From Elusimicrobiaceae bacterium (GTDB lineage Bacteria; Elusimicrobiota; Elusimicrobia; Elusimicrobiales; Elusimicrobiaceae), in NCBI GenBank assembly GCA_017520185.1, contig JAFXGO010000034.1, positions 1 through 51,325 on the forward strand: a stretch of 51,325 nt of DNA, in the 5' to 3' direction. Numbering within the stretch: position 1 is the first letter of the stretch; each line of letters opens with the position of its first letter. Both the position numbers and the translations under genes were made by a program. Below, in pieces: positions 1 to 8,576 of this stretch. The notes under the pieces are model-generated. The model saw nothing but the letters and a program-made list of their open reading frames with translations, was not told the origin of the DNA and did no database searches.

Positions 1-81
1 CACAGGTGGGGTTGTTTTTTCTTAATCGGATTTTATTTAGATTTTTAAAATTTAGCAGATTTCACGACGAAGAACAACAAT

Positions 82-113
82 AAAAAAAGCCCCTCTCTTC
101 ATAAAAAGGGCTT
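82..113 (-). terminator. Intrinsic terminator of the tRNA-Ser transcript
   Basis: Read on the minus strand, an AAGCCC...GGGCTT stem (108-113 with 87-92) is followed by a run of seven T. It lies directly downstream of the minus-strand tRNA-Ser. Positions 1-81 contain no coding region or other recognisable element. Confidence 0.7.
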
Positions 114-125
114 CAGAAGTAAAAC

Positions 126-215
126 GGAGAGGGAGGGATTTGAACCCTCGATACAGGAATTAACCTGTATGGCGGTTTAGCAAACCGCTGCCTTCAGCCT
201 CTCGGCCACCTCTCC
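126..215 (-). tRNA. tRNA-Ser, anticodon GCU
   Basis: A 90-nt tRNA on the minus strand. The acceptor arms GGAGAGG/CCTCTCC pair, the D-arm region reads GGCCGAGAGGCTGAAGGC, the T-arm carries GGTTCGAATCC, and a long class II variable arm (ATACAGG..CCTGTAT) is present, as expected for serine. The anticodon stem GCGGT/ACCGC encloses TTGCTAA, giving anticodon GCU, which reads AGC/AGU codons. No CCA is encoded. It is the last element downstream of the ftsK-epimerase gene string, with a terminator immediately after it. Confidence 0.96.
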
Positions 216-290
216 AAAAAAGGTTTATAATTACGACATAAATATTATAACAAATAATGAAAAACTTTTGTTATTTTTTATATCAAACAG

Positions 291-1247
291 TTAAAAACTT
301 TTTTTAAGCCCTTCATCTAAAGAGGTAAATTCTTGTTTACTCAATTGACGCCATTTTTGGCTGGAGCAAATCCAATGACCGTCGATAACGGCTTCCTTTA
401 CTTTGTCATAATTCAACGCAGGTTGAGCCCCGCTCAGACGGGCCGTAAGAGAGTAAATGCTGGCAGCCAATTTTAGCAACCATAACGGGGCATTGGGCAT
501 AAACGGCTTACGCACGCCCATAGCAGAGGCCATTTTTTCGATAAATACAGGCCATAAATAGGTGGTCTCTTCGCTAATGAAAAAAGTTTCTTTATTTGTA
601 CCTTGTAGATGCGTAAGCATGACTAAGGCTTTGACTAAATCTTCTACATATACAAAACTAAATAAACCTTTTCCGGAAGTGTTTACCATCAGCCCTCTGC
701 GTACCCAAGAAGCAATTTTGGAAACGCCGGAATCATTTCTCCCGTACACAATGGGAGGGCGCACAATCGTCCAAGAAATAGATTCTTTTAATGTTTTAAC
801 GGCCTTTTCCCCTCCCAACTTGGTAATGCCATAGTCCGAGCATGGGTTGGGAATATCGGCCTCCGTACGGGGATGGTCTGCACTGTCGGCATATCCGCTG
901 GCTGCTAAACTTGATACATAAACAAAACGTTCCAAACCTTCAGTTTGGTTGGCGGCTTTCACCATATTTTGTGTGGCAATGGTGTTTGCTCTTTCAAAAT
1001 CTTCAAATTTAAATCCAAAGATGGCCGCTGCCAAATGAAATACCCCGCTGCAGCCTTTCATGGCATTTATTAAAGAATCCACATTCTGATAATCGGCTTG
1101 TACGACAGAAATATCCGGATTAGCCGGTTGTTTGGTAGGAGCACGTCGGGAAACTACCTTCACTTTATATCCGGCTTGCAATAAAGCATCCGTCAATTTT
1201 TTACCAATAAATCCATTGCCGCCAGTCACTAAAATTGTTTTTTTCAT
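291..1247 (-). CDS. NAD(P)-dependent epimerase/dehydratase (extended SDR)
   Basis: A 318-residue extended short-chain dehydrogenase/reductase. The N-terminal Rossmann motif GGNGFIG is at residues 9-15, HLAAA at 71-75 matches the NNAG-equivalent strand, and the catalytic pair is Y139-x3-K143 with S112/S113 upstream. The C-terminal half is variable and would define the substrate, which I cannot assign; NAD(P)-dependent nucleotide-sugar or lipid-linked substrates are typical of the family. The start overlaps the preceding gene by 4 bp (ATGA type), so it is probably translationally coupled as the last protein gene of the long ftsK operon. There is no signal peptide, so it should be cytoplasmic. 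Confidence 0.85.
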   Translation of the reverse strand: MKKTILVTGGNGFIGKKLTDALLQAGYKVKVVSRRAPTKQPANPDISVVQADYQNVDSLINAMKGCSGVFHLAAAIFGFKFEDFERANTIATQNMVKAANQTEGLERFVYVSSLAASGYADSADHPRTEADIPNPCSDYGITKLGGEKAVKTLKESISWTIVRPPIVYGRNDSGVSKIASWVRRGLMVNTSGKGLFSFVYVEDLVKALVMLTHLQGTNKETFFISEETTYLWPVFIEKMASAMGVRKPFMPNAPLWLLKLAASIYSLTARLSGAQPALNYDKVKEAVIDGHWICSSQKWRQLSKQEFTSLDEGLKKSF

Positions 1248-1747
1248 TGGAGATTTTCCTCATCGGCCTGCTCAACAATAATATCCAGCACATCTTGTGT
1301 TTTTTCTACCGCTTTTTGGATTTTTTTCTTTTGAGAGGAGGCTTTTTCCATTTGTTGATTAATGTAGTTAGCGTCGTTTTTTACATTTCTGCGTACGAAA
1401 TCAAAATTAAAAGTAAGGCGCTTTATCCCAGCTTTTGCATCGGCAATCGTGGGCCAAACATTATTTTGCATGCGTTGGAAAGGAGTTTGGTTGTTTTCTA
1501 ATGGGAAGTAATAAATTAATGAGGCCACTAAAGCAACCAAGAATGTTAAACTGATAAGACGGTTTAAAAATTCAAATTTATATAGAGCAAAAATATTGCC
1601 GACAATGGAAATCAAAAGAATAATACATGTCCATAGTACGGCTAACAATGCCATAAACTGCAAACTTTCTCTGTTGTATTGAGGCCATAAAATTAAGGTA
1701 AAAATACAACATACAAACAATAAAAAGAATTTAGCCCATCCATTCAT
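1244..1747 (-). CDS. Small membrane protein with C-terminal coiled coil, function unknown
   Basis: A 167-residue protein that I do not recognise. It has about three hydrophobic segments (roughly residues 5-20, 30-55 and 63-80), then a charged helical region (about 110-165) rich in K, E and Q with heptad-like spacing, likely a coiled coil. Its ATG lies one base after the restored stop of the tonB-like frame, and the ribosome-binding AGGAG sits inside the end of that gene. It therefore belongs to the exbB-exbD-tonB unit and may be an accessory of that envelope complex; this is inference from position only. Confidence 0.7.
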   Translation of the reverse strand: MNGWAKFFLLFVCCIFTLILWPQYNRESLQFMALLAVLWTCIILLISIVGNIFALYKFEFLNRLISLTFLVALVASLIYYFPLENNQTPFQRMQNNVWPTIADAKAGIKRLTFNFDFVRRNVKNDANYINQQMEKASSQKKKIQKAVEKTQDVLDIIVEQADEENLQ

Positions 1748-1748
1748 A

Positions 1749-2499
1749 TTATTTCTCCTGTTTAAACTCTACCGTCACGGTAAGTTCATCTTTTTCATAC
1801 AACATAGGAAGCGGCGGGAAAGGTCCCGCATTAATAACAGCCGATTTTGCTGCAAAATCAAAACTGTCATCTCTCCGAAGATTTTTCTATTTTTAAATCT
1901 TTAATTTTTCCGTCTCTGGCAATGGCAAAAGATACCAAAGTACCCAACGTGACACCAACAGGACGGCGTTTTTCCCACTGACTCCATAAATTATTACGCA
2001 CTTGTGTAATATACCAAGGATATGGGAAAGTGGCAAAATCAGTTTGAATATTCCCCCCCTCAAACTCTCCTTCACCACCGCTTCGGTTAGCGGTAGTGGC
2101 TGAAGACGTACTCTCTTTTTTGGCAGTATCATCTACTTCATCTAAAATACTTGGTGCTTCCAGCGGTGCAGGGGCGGGAGTAGCCTTTTTCTTAGTTTGT
2201 TTTTTAGTAGAAATTTCACTTTTGGATTGATAGGCTTTTTTATCTGCCTTTTTGGTGGTTTCGGCTTTTTTGGCGGGGGCCTGTGCTACTTCTTTTTTGG
2301 GTTCTGCCTTTTTGGGGGCGTCGGCTTGCTCTGCAGCAGCCGGTTTAGCCGTTGCTTGCATAGACATCACTTTTCCGCTGCCTATAAAATCAATGGTGTA
2401 GGTAGTCTTGGCTTTTTTAGTTGTAGGAGCCAACAACACCACAATAAGCAACGCAAGCGATAAATGCAATAAGCAAGAAAGTACAAAATAACGATTCAT
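1749..2499 (-). pseudogene. tonB: TonB/TolA-like energy transducer, frameshifted in C-terminal domain
   Basis: The frame starting at 2499 encodes an inner-membrane anchor (residues 5-25), a long K/A/P-rich periplasm-spanning linker (about 45-125) and the start of a TonB-type C-terminal domain (YPWYITQVRNNLWSQW), then stops at 1867 after KIEKSSER. In the +1 frame, the expected continuation of the domain (DDSFDFAAKSAV, then AGPFPPLP) follows at once and stops at 1749-1751, one base before the next ATG. One extra base near 1872-1875 explains the break. An intact product would be about 249 residues. The neighbouring exbB and exbD fit a role in transmitting proton-motive force to the outer membrane. 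Either the sequence carries an indel error, or the gene is truncated, or it is recoded. Confidence 0.8.
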
Positions 2500-2900
2500 T
2501 AGTTCTTAGACAGCACCCCAATTCCTAACTTGGCGGCACCCAATTTTTTGGCAATGTCAAATACATCTACCACCGTCTGTATCGGCACGTTTTTGTCGGC
2601 CTCTACCATGATGGTTTTTTTGTTGGCTTTGCCCATACGCAAAATTAATTCTTTTTCTAAATTAGCAAGCGTATAATTGCGGTTTTCAATGCGGATTATG
2701 CCATTTTTTTGTACTTCAATGCGGATCACATCATCTTCAGCGGTGGTGTTGACCGCGTTAGACTTAGGCAAATCCACGTTCATTTGCATTTGTACCAACA
2801 TGGGACTCATGACCATAAAAATAATCAACAAAATCAAGGTGATGTCTATAAAAGGCACCATATTAATTTCGGCCATGACGGTTCTTTGTTTATGAGCCAT
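2499..2900 (-). CDS. exbD: ExbD/TolR-family biopolymer transport protein
   Basis: A 133-residue ExbD/TolR protein with a short cytoplasmic N-terminus and one membrane helix beginning with the family signature INMVPFIDI (12-20). The conserved proton-path aspartate is D19, followed by LILLIIFM (22-29). The remainder is a periplasmic domain. With ExbB it forms the proton-driven stator complex that energises TonB or TolA. The stop codon overlaps the tonB-like start by 1 bp, and exbB ends 6 bp upstream, so the three are one operon. ExbD and TolR cannot be separated by sequence alone here. Confidence 0.92.
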   Translation of the reverse strand: MAHKQRTVMAEINMVPFIDITLILLIIFMVMSPMLVQMQMNVDLPKSNAVNTTAEDDVIRIEVQKNGIIRIENRNYTLANLEKELILRMGKANKKTIMVEADKNVPIQTVVDVFDIAKKLGAAKLGIGVLSKN

Positions 2901-2906
2901 ATTCTA

Positions 2907-3545
2907 TTACCCGCGACGTTGAAAAATGATTTCGTCTGCTATATTTTCTAATTCTTTGGCAAAATAATTAGTTTTGGACAAGAAATAGTTGTAAGCGATA
3001 ACCGCCGGAATAGCCACAAACAAACCGGCAGCCGTATTAATCAAGGCTTCGGCAATACCGGCTGCTACTACGGAAGCACCCCCCGTAGCTGCAGTGGCCC
3101 CGGCTAAATCTTTAAAGGCATGCATTACCCCAATAACCGTACCGAACAAACCGATAAACGGGGTAATACTTCCCAAAGTACCTAATACAGTCAGTTTGCG
3201 TTGAAGTTTTGTTATTTCCCAATCAATGGTGGAGGCGGCAATTTCTTTGAGTTCGCTTTTGGGAAGATCTATTTGGGTAATCAAAGCCATAATAACTTGG
3301 GCCGCAGGCGTATTTTTGGTTATTTCTTTTCTACAGGCATCTTTCACTTTTTCAAGGTTAGAAGAATGCAACGGATGACGGCAGTAATTAATGAGTTTAC
3401 GGGAAATACCGATGTTTTTTCTAAAGTTAAAGAAACGTTCTAAGATGACGGATAAAGAATAAACGGACAGTAATAATAAAACTATTAATACCGGTCCTCC
3501 TGCTGCGAATAATTCGCGCAAATTGCTCATGTTGGAAAAGTCCAT
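2907..3545 (-). CDS. exbB: ExbB/TolQ/MotA-family proton channel protein
   Basis: A 212-residue three-helix protein: TM1 at about 16-37, TM2 about 120-143 (GTLGSITPFIGLFGTVIGVM) and TM3 about 163-188 (IAEALINTAAGLFVAIPAV). The TM2/TM3 pattern is the MotA/TolQ/ExbB signature. A good AAGGAG ribosome site lies 8-9 nt before the ATG. It pairs with the downstream ExbD and TonB-like protein as an envelope energy-transduction complex in the inner membrane. TolQ is the alternative name; no tolB or pal is visible nearby. Confidence 0.92.
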   Translation of the reverse strand: MDFSNMSNLRELFAAGGPVLIVLLLLSVYSLSVILERFFNFRKNIGISRKLINYCRHPLHSSNLEKVKDACRKEITKNTPAAQVIMALITQIDLPKSELKEIAASTIDWEITKLQRKLTVLGTLGSITPFIGLFGTVIGVMHAFKDLAGATAATGGASVVAAGIAEALINTAAGLFVAIPAVIAYNYFLSKTNYFAKELENIADEIIFQRRG

Positions 3546-3579
3546 GTCAGTATCTCCTTAATATTGTGAAGTCTTTTAA

Positions 3580-3602
3580 AATCGGCATTCGCTAAGAATG
3601 CA
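3580..3602 (-). other. Small hairpin between exbB and pgpA
   Basis: A perfect GCATTC-ttagc-GAATGC inverted repeat lies in the 67-bp gap between pgpA (upstream in transcription is pgsA-pgpA) and exbB. It is followed by only a short T run, so it could be a weak terminator or an mRNA processing or stability element rather than a full terminator. Confidence 0.35.
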
Positions 3603-3612
3603 AACGCATATA

Positions 3613-4104
3613 CTAAAAAATACCTGCGCGGGAAAGCATTACAAAAATTTGTAAAACGAGATTAGCCAGCAATCCGGCGGAAACATCATCAAAAACAACT
3701 CCAAAAGCATTGGGCATACGGTCAAAGTATTTAACAGGCCAAGGTTTTAAGGTATCAAAGGTGCGAAATAATACAAAGGCGGCTAACAAATAACCCCATG
3801 TACGCGGCAAAAAGATCATTGCCGTAAAATATCCTGCTGCTTCATCAATAACAATTTTTGGATTATCATGCCCTTTAAACGTACCGCCCAACTTTGCTTT
3901 TTGACAAATCCAAATACAAAAAATCCAAAAAACCGCTAATACCGCCAAATATAAAATGCAATTATGTGGAAAGAGCAATACAAAAGGTACAGATAACGCA
4001 GTTCCTAAAAATCCGGCACCGGTATTTTTTTTAAAGGGAATAACAAGCGCCGGCAAATAGCTGATAAAAAAGCCGGTGGCTAAGGCATTGATTATTTTTT
4101 GCAC
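3613..4104 (-). CDS. pgpA: Phosphatidylglycerophosphatase A
   Basis: A PgpA-family integral membrane phosphatase that removes phosphate from phosphatidylglycerophosphate. Family motifs are IVIDEAAGYF, LFRTFDTLKPWPVKYFD and VVFDDVSAGLLAN, together with several hydrophobic segments. I choose the GTG start at 4104 (163 residues) because a GGAG sits 6 nt upstream; a TTG at 4137 would add 11 residues and overlap pgsA by 46 bp. It directly follows pgsA, the enzyme making its substrate, so the two steps of phosphatidylglycerol synthesis are adjacent. Confidence 0.88.
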   Translation of the reverse strand: MQKIINALATGFFISYLPALVIPFKKNTGAGFLGTALSVPFVLLFPHNCILYLAVLAVFWIFCIWICQKAKLGGTFKGHDNPKIVIDEAAGYFTAMIFLPRTWGYLLAAFVLFRTFDTLKPWPVKYFDRMPNAFGVVFDDVSAGLLANLVLQIFVMLSRAGIF

Positions 4105-4712
4105 GGTAAACTCCAAGATTTTTTGAGTAATTCCCAATTATTTTTTAAATAAGAAATGGCGCTAATCCATGTAATGACGGCGGCAATAGCCGTAATAGCA
4201 TAGGGAATCTGGCGCAAGGTACCAAAAGCAATTTGGCAAACAATTTGCGCATTACCTTTTAAGAGGTGAGAAAAGTGATATAGGTCTAATACAAAAAAGA
4301 TAGTACCTACCGCTACCATTTGAATGACCGTTTTAAATTTTCCCCATCTTTCTGCAGCCATTACTTTGCCTTCCAAAGCCGCTATAACGCGCAACGTAGA
4401 AATCATTAACTCACGCAAAAGAATAAAAAATACAGCCCAAATAGGTACATCTAACTCTTTAATTCCTACAAAGGCAAATAAGGCTGCCGCTACTAAAATT
4501 TTATCTACAAAAGGATCTACAATAGCCCCAAAAGGAGTAATGGTGTTGGTCTCTCGGGCAATTTTTCCATCTACCCAATCTGTACTAGCTGCTACAATAA
4601 AAATAAGCGTGGCCGTCAAACGAGCCCACGCAAAAGGCAGTAAAATAAACACAAACATCACTATAGACAAGGCTGCACGCGTAAGCGTAATTTTATTGGC
4701 TAATGTCATCAT
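4092..4712 (-). CDS. pgsA: CDP-diacylglycerol--glycerol-3-phosphate 3-phosphatidyltransferase
   Basis: A 206-residue CDP-alcohol phosphatidyltransferase. The full family motif is present with correct spacing: D45-x2-D48-G49-x2-A52-R53-x8-G62-x3-D66-x3-D70. Multiple hydrophobic helices place it in the inner membrane. It makes phosphatidylglycerophosphate from CDP-diacylglycerol and glycerol-3-phosphate. It starts 2 bp after lolA and overlaps the next gene, pgpA, so the two act in sequence. Confidence 0.93.
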   Translation of the reverse strand: MMTLANKITLTRAALSIVMFVFILLPFAWARLTATLIFIVAASTDWVDGKIARETNTITPFGAIVDPFVDKILVAAALFAFVGIKELDVPIWAVFFILLRELMISTLRVIAALEGKVMAAERWGKFKTVIQMVAVGTIFFVLDLYHFSHLLKGNAQIVCQIAFGTLRQIPYAITAIAAVITWISAISYLKNNWELLKKSWSLPCKK

Positions 4713-4713
4713 A

Positions 4714-5355
4714 TTATTTAATCCTCTTAAATAAACCTTCGTTTAGTTTGGTATTAATCTGCGTATCAGAAAGTACCGCAGACGTTTTCATTAAGTCTGA
4801 AACAATCCGTATGTCCGTAGGAAAACAATCGCTCTGTTTGATAGCCACATAAAGCGTATAATTTTCTTGTTCAGATTTAGGTGTTAATTTTAACAAAACG
4901 GTGTCTTGCTTATATTCTAAAACAGTAGCATTATGGTTGGCAATAAGGGCCGTATAATTACCAAAATCAAATAAGGCTTTGTTAGGCTGGCCGGCACTCC
5001 ATTCTTGCCATGATAAAGAAGATATTTCCTTTTCTTTATCATCTAAAATCCAAATTTTCTTTTTATCCGTTAATGCCGTTTGGGTAATATGTTCACCGTC
5101 TAAATTATCCAAACGCAACTTAGAGCCGTCTTTTTGATAAGACAGTTCCCCTTCCGAGCGGCTGATGAGTAAGCCGTCAAATTCAGTCGTTTGGATAAAA
5201 TGCGTTTGTAAAGTGTGCAATTTATTATCCCACTGAGTAAAGCAAGAAATATAATCTTTTTTGTTCTGCGGTTGAGAGGGTTTTTCCGCCTCGTTTGCCC
5301 AAAGCAAAGCCGTAGAACATATTATCAATAATAAACTATTTATAAACCGTTTCAT
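4714..5355 (-). CDS. lolA: Outer-membrane lipoprotein carrier LolA family protein
   Basis: A 213-residue exported protein beginning MKRFINSLLLIICSTALLWA, a clear Sec signal peptide. The mature part has the LolA-type half-barrel pattern (HTLQTHFIQTTEFDGLLISRSEGELSY, then IWILDDKEKEI). The start is the internal ATG at 5353-5355, preceded by AGGAG, rather than an in-frame start further upstream; it overlaps ftsK by 20 bp. LolA ferries lipoproteins across the periplasm, so its presence supports a diderm envelope. Divergent LolA relatives can bind other lipids, so the exact cargo is open. Confidence 0.8.
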   Translation of the reverse strand: MKRFINSLLLIICSTALLWANEAEKPSQPQNKKDYISCFTQWDNKLHTLQTHFIQTTEFDGLLISRSEGELSYQKDGSKLRLDNLDGEHITQTALTDKKKIWILDDKEKEISSLSWQEWSAGQPNKALFDFGNYTALIANHNATVLEYKQDTVLLKLTPKSEQENYTLYVAIKQSDCFPTDIRIVSDLMKTSAVLSDTQINTKLNEGLFKRIK

Positions 5356-7657
5356 ATTCAGGCTCCTGATATTTGTCGGTATCTTTGTTTTGAAGGGATT
5401 GTATTTGTGCTTCAATTAAGTCGTAATGAATTTCCCAACGGTTGGACCCTTCGGGTTTGGTGATAAATCCTTTCATTTCCAATACACTTAAAATGTTGGT
5501 AGCGCGGGCGGAAGAACCGAAATTGGCTTTTAGCAAGTCTTGAGAAACACGTCTTCGTTCCATGATTAATGTCAAAGCCTGCAATAATTCCTCAGGTGAA
5601 GTGCCTAATCCGTCTTGAGGGCGCACCATAGAGTGGTCTGCCATGATTTGCACCGGATAGTCTGGCCCGCCTTGACTGCGCAAGAAGTCGGCCACCGCTG
5701 TAATTTCGCTTTCGCTTACATAGGCACCTTGTATACGCAGAGGGTCTTTGTCAGAAGTGCTTTGATAAAGCATGTCCCCTTTACCCAATAAGTTTTCCGC
5801 GCCCATCGCATCTAAAATAACTTTTGAGTCAATGCCGGACGCTACCTGCAAAGCAATACGAGAAGGACAGTTGGCCTTGATATTACCCGTAATTACTTTG
5901 ACAGACGGACGCTGCGTGCATAAAATTAAGTGAATGCCAAGAGCGCGCCCCATTTGTGCTAAACGTTGTACAGAATCCTCAATAGAGGCTTTGGTTTGCA
6001 ACATTAAGTCTGCCATTTCATCAATAATGACAAAGATGTAAAACATCTTTTCTTCGTTGTGTTCTTTAGCCCACTGATTGTAGCCTTCAATATTTTTTAC
6101 CTTAGCAAGTTGCATAATATTGAGGCGTTTTTCCATAACTTTCACTAACATTTGCAGCGATTTTACTGCCGCATTGGCATCGGTGATGACAGATACATCA
6201 TCACAAGACGTCTTGGGGTCATAGAGATGAGGAATTCCTTCGTATAATGTTAATTCTACACGTTTGGGGTCAATCATCAGAAATTTTACTTCATCGGGCT
6301 TGTGTTTAAACAACAAAGACATGATGATAGTATGCAGACAAATAGATTTACCGCTGTTAGTGGCACCGGCAATTAAAATATGAGGCCATTTTTCAGCTAC
6401 AGAACCCGCAGGGTTTCCGTCTGCATAGCGACCTAAGGCAATAGGAAGTACCGCTTTTGAGGCGGCATAAACGGGGGATTGCAAAATCTCTTTCATCGTC
6501 ACCATAACGGGGCGCGCATTTGGAATTTCAAACCCGACGGCATTTTTGCCCGGAATGGGTGCTTCTACACGTACAGAGCGAGCCTCCATATTGGCTTGAA
6601 TATCTTTGGCCAAAGAAGCAATGGCAGAAATAGATACGCCCGAATCAGGTTTGATTTCATAACGGGTCACTACCGGACCGGGAGAAACCCCCGTCACATG
6701 TGCGCCCACTTCAAAATCTTTTAAAGTTTGTTCTAAACGTTTGGTAGATTCTTTGATTTCTTCGTCGGTAGGCCCCACTACACCGTTGTTGACGGGATCT
6801 GTTAATAAATCCAAAGAGGGCAATTGAAAAGTAGCCGGATTAAAGGGTTTTACTTCGGTTGTTTCGGGTTCTTCTTTTGAGGCTTCCGGTTCTTTTTTGG
6901 CTTTGGTTTGCGTCGTACGCGGCAATTCTTTCACCATGCCGGCTACGGGTGCTTTAACCTGAGTAGCTGGACGATAAATTTTAAGTTTAGTCGGTTCTTC
7001 TTCCGGTTCAGATTCTTCCACAGTATCGGTAGATGCTTTTTTAGAAGTTGTTTCCTTTTTCATTTCTTCATTGGCTTCTTTTACTTTTTCTTTCAATTCT
7101 GCGCGCGCATCCATCCAACCTTGAAAGTCATCACGTAAAAACTCAACCGTTTTTTGGAGAATGGTTTTCCAAGGAATAGCCACCAACATATGTAGCCCCA
7201 CCAATAAAATGGCCAAAGAGAATAAAGAGGCACCTATCGGTCCGGTAAAATCAGCAAAGCAATAGAAAAGTTTTTCCCCTATTGCGCCACCGGTAATCTG
7301 GGAATCGGTGAAAATAAGTTTGAGCATGGTAAGGACGGCAGAAAAGGCCGAAAGGGTAATTAATGAACCCATTAAAAAGAAAAAGAAGGCAGTTGTTTTT
7401 TTGACGAGACTGCGCACCAACCAATAGGTCAGAAACAAAGGAATCAGTGGGGCACTTTGCCCAAAAACCTGATAAAACCAACTGTAAATCATTTCGCCGA
7501 TTGTGCCTTTAGTGCGCCCAAACCATAACATGGCAAACAACCATGCATCAATGGCAAAGCCCAAAATATACAAGGCTGAAGCCAACCAATGGACGGAAGA
7601 TTGTTTTTTTTGCGTTTTTTTCTTGGATTTTTTACGTGCGTAATAGTAGTTTGCCAT
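5336..7657 (-). CDS. ftsK: DNA translocase FtsK/SpoIIIE
   Basis: About 773 residues from MANYYYARKK. A basic N-terminus is followed by about four membrane helices (roughly residues 25-165), a charged K/E/P linker (about 190-280), and the RecA-like motor with Walker A GATNSGKS (about residue 430) and Walker B FVIIDEMADL (about 540). The C-terminal winged-helix gamma domain contains RVSQDLLKANFGSSARATNILSVLE, which reads orienting sequences. It pumps DNA at the septum during chromosome segregation. A GTG at 7684 is an alternative start. A TAAAAT hexamer (7666-7671) ends 8 nt before the ATG, so the mRNA may be nearly leaderless. It is the first gene of the long operon running to 291. Confidence 0.95.
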   Translation of the reverse strand: MANYYYARKKSKKKTQKKQSSVHWLASALYILGFAIDAWLFAMLWFGRTKGTIGEMIYSWFYQVFGQSAPLIPLFLTYWLVRSLVKKTTAFFFFLMGSLITLSAFSAVLTMLKLIFTDSQITGGAIGEKLFYCFADFTGPIGASLFSLAILLVGLHMLVAIPWKTILQKTVEFLRDDFQGWMDARAELKEKVKEANEEMKKETTSKKASTDTVEESEPEEEPTKLKIYRPATQVKAPVAGMVKELPRTTQTKAKKEPEASKEEPETTEVKPFNPATFQLPSLDLLTDPVNNGVVGPTDEEIKESTKRLEQTLKDFEVGAHVTGVSPGPVVTRYEIKPDSGVSISAIASLAKDIQANMEARSVRVEAPIPGKNAVGFEIPNARPVMVTMKEILQSPVYAASKAVLPIALGRYADGNPAGSVAEKWPHILIAGATNSGKSICLHTIIMSLLFKHKPDEVKFLMIDPKRVELTLYEGIPHLYDPKTSCDDVSVITDANAAVKSLQMLVKVMEKRLNIMQLAKVKNIEGYNQWAKEHNEEKMFYIFVIIDEMADLMLQTKASIEDSVQRLAQMGRALGIHLILCTQRPSVKVITGNIKANCPSRIALQVASGIDSKVILDAMGAENLLGKGDMLYQSTSDKDPLRIQGAYVSESEITAVADFLRSQGGPDYPVQIMADHSMVRPQDGLGTSPEELLQALTLIMERRRVSQDLLKANFGSSARATNILSVLEMKGFITKPEGSNRWEIHYDLIEAQIQSLQNKDTDKYQEPEYETVYK

Positions 7658-7705
7658 ATAAATACATTTTAGCACTTTTAGCACGTAAATAAAAGCGAAT
7701 TTAGT

Positions 7706-7736
7706 ATAAAAAAGCCCCGCATAAACGGGGCTTTAA
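7706..7736 (-). terminator. Intrinsic terminator after accB-winged-helix unit
   Basis: AAGCCCCG-tttatg-CGGGGCTT followed by six T on the minus strand, immediately downstream of the winged-helix gene and upstream of ftsK. It separates the two transcription units. Confidence 0.85.
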
Positions 7737-7737
7737 A

Positions 7738-7974
7738 TTAAAATTGCGGTTGTTGTTCGATATCCGGCTGAGGGAGGGATACTTTGTAATTGATTCCGTC
7801 TGCTTCAAGGCGGATTTTTCCCTGATTTAAAAGTACGCCCAAAGACATATAAAGCACAGAACTAGATAAATGCAAAGCCAACTTGAGCTGCCAAGAAGAA
7901 GCCTCTTTTTTATCCTGTAGATATTCCAACATACGACCACAAGTAGCTTGAATGTTTTCTTGTAGAGGGGTCAT
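7738..7974 (-). CDS. Winged-helix protein (DUF2582-like)
   Basis: A 78-residue protein. The pattern GRMLEYLQDKKEASSWQLKLAL, then VLYMSLGVLLNQGKIRLE, resembles the small winged helix-turn-helix family (DUF2582) in which a short domain ends in a beta-wing (ADGINYKVSL). It could bind DNA, but no target is evident. It begins 2 bp after accB and is followed by a terminator, so it is cotranscribed with accB and might regulate fatty-acid genes; that link is inference from context. Confidence 0.6.
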   Translation of the reverse strand: MTPLQENIQATCGRMLEYLQDKKEASSWQLKLALHLSSSVLYMSLGVLLNQGKIRLEADGINYKVSLPQPDIEQQPQF

Positions 7975-7976
7975 AA

Positions 7977-8477
7977 TTAAATCCTTTCAATGGCAAATAA
8001 CGCATCACCCTGTTTGATGGGTTTTCCGTTTTCTACCAATACTTTTTGAATTACACAATTAAAATCGGCACGTACTTCATTGAAAACCTTCATGGCTTCA
8101 ATCAAGCAGATGACTTCTCCTTTCTTAACTTCTGCACCTTCTTTTACAAACGGAGGAGCACTGGGAGAGGAACCGCGAAAGAAGATACCCATTAAAGGCG
8201 CTTTAATAGTTTCTTTATACTGCTCTTGCGCCACAGCGGCAGCCGCACCGCCAGCAGTGCTTACAACGCCCGTCGCCACCGGTACGGGTACAACGGCAGG
8301 TTTAGATTTTACTAAACGCAGGTAGAGACCATTTTGATCATACTCAATGGTGTCAATATTGTTATCCTGCATAAAGGAGTACAACTGTTTAACATCTTTC
8401 AAAATTGGGGATTCTTTCGCCGCTGTTTTAGGGGAAGTGGAATTTTTAGGTGCAGCTTTTTTTGCAGTTTTTTTCAT
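7977..8477 (-). CDS. accB: Biotin carboxyl carrier protein of acetyl-CoA carboxylase
   Basis: A 166-residue AccB. The C-terminal biotinyl domain (about 90-166) contains the lipoyl/biotinyl motif IEAMKVFNEV, with K130 as the biotin-accepting lysine. The middle region has the AccB N-domain pattern (LYSFMQDNNIDTIEYDQNGLYLRL) and an A/P/V-rich linker. The first 22 residues form a K/A/T-rich tail like that of PPDK at 15918, which is not typical of AccB. The protein carries CO2-biotin between carboxylase and transferase for malonyl-CoA synthesis; accC and accA/D are not in this window. Confidence 0.93.
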   Translation of the reverse strand: MKKTAKKAAPKNSTSPKTAAKESPILKDVKQLYSFMQDNNIDTIEYDQNGLYLRLVKSKPAVVPVPVATGVVSTAGGAAAAVAQEQYKETIKAPLMGIFFRGSSPSAPPFVKEGAEVKKGEVICLIEAMKVFNEVRADFNCVIQKVLVENGKPIKQGDALFAIERI

Positions 8478-8499
8478 AAAGAAAATACCCTCATTTAAA

Positions 8500-8519
8500 G
8501 TCAGGCCACAAACGGCCTT
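8500..8519 (-). other. Hairpin in accB leader
   Basis: AGGCC-gtttgt-GGCCT lies in the roughly 60-nt untranslated stretch before accB. AT-rich sequence with -10-like hexamers (TAGAAT, TATATA at about 8530-8545) precedes it. It may be a leader hairpin; the role is unknown. Confidence 0.3.
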
Positions 8520-8576
8520 ATCAGCATCTTATATATTCTACATAATTTGAAAAAGTTTGGGTAAACCTTATCAATA

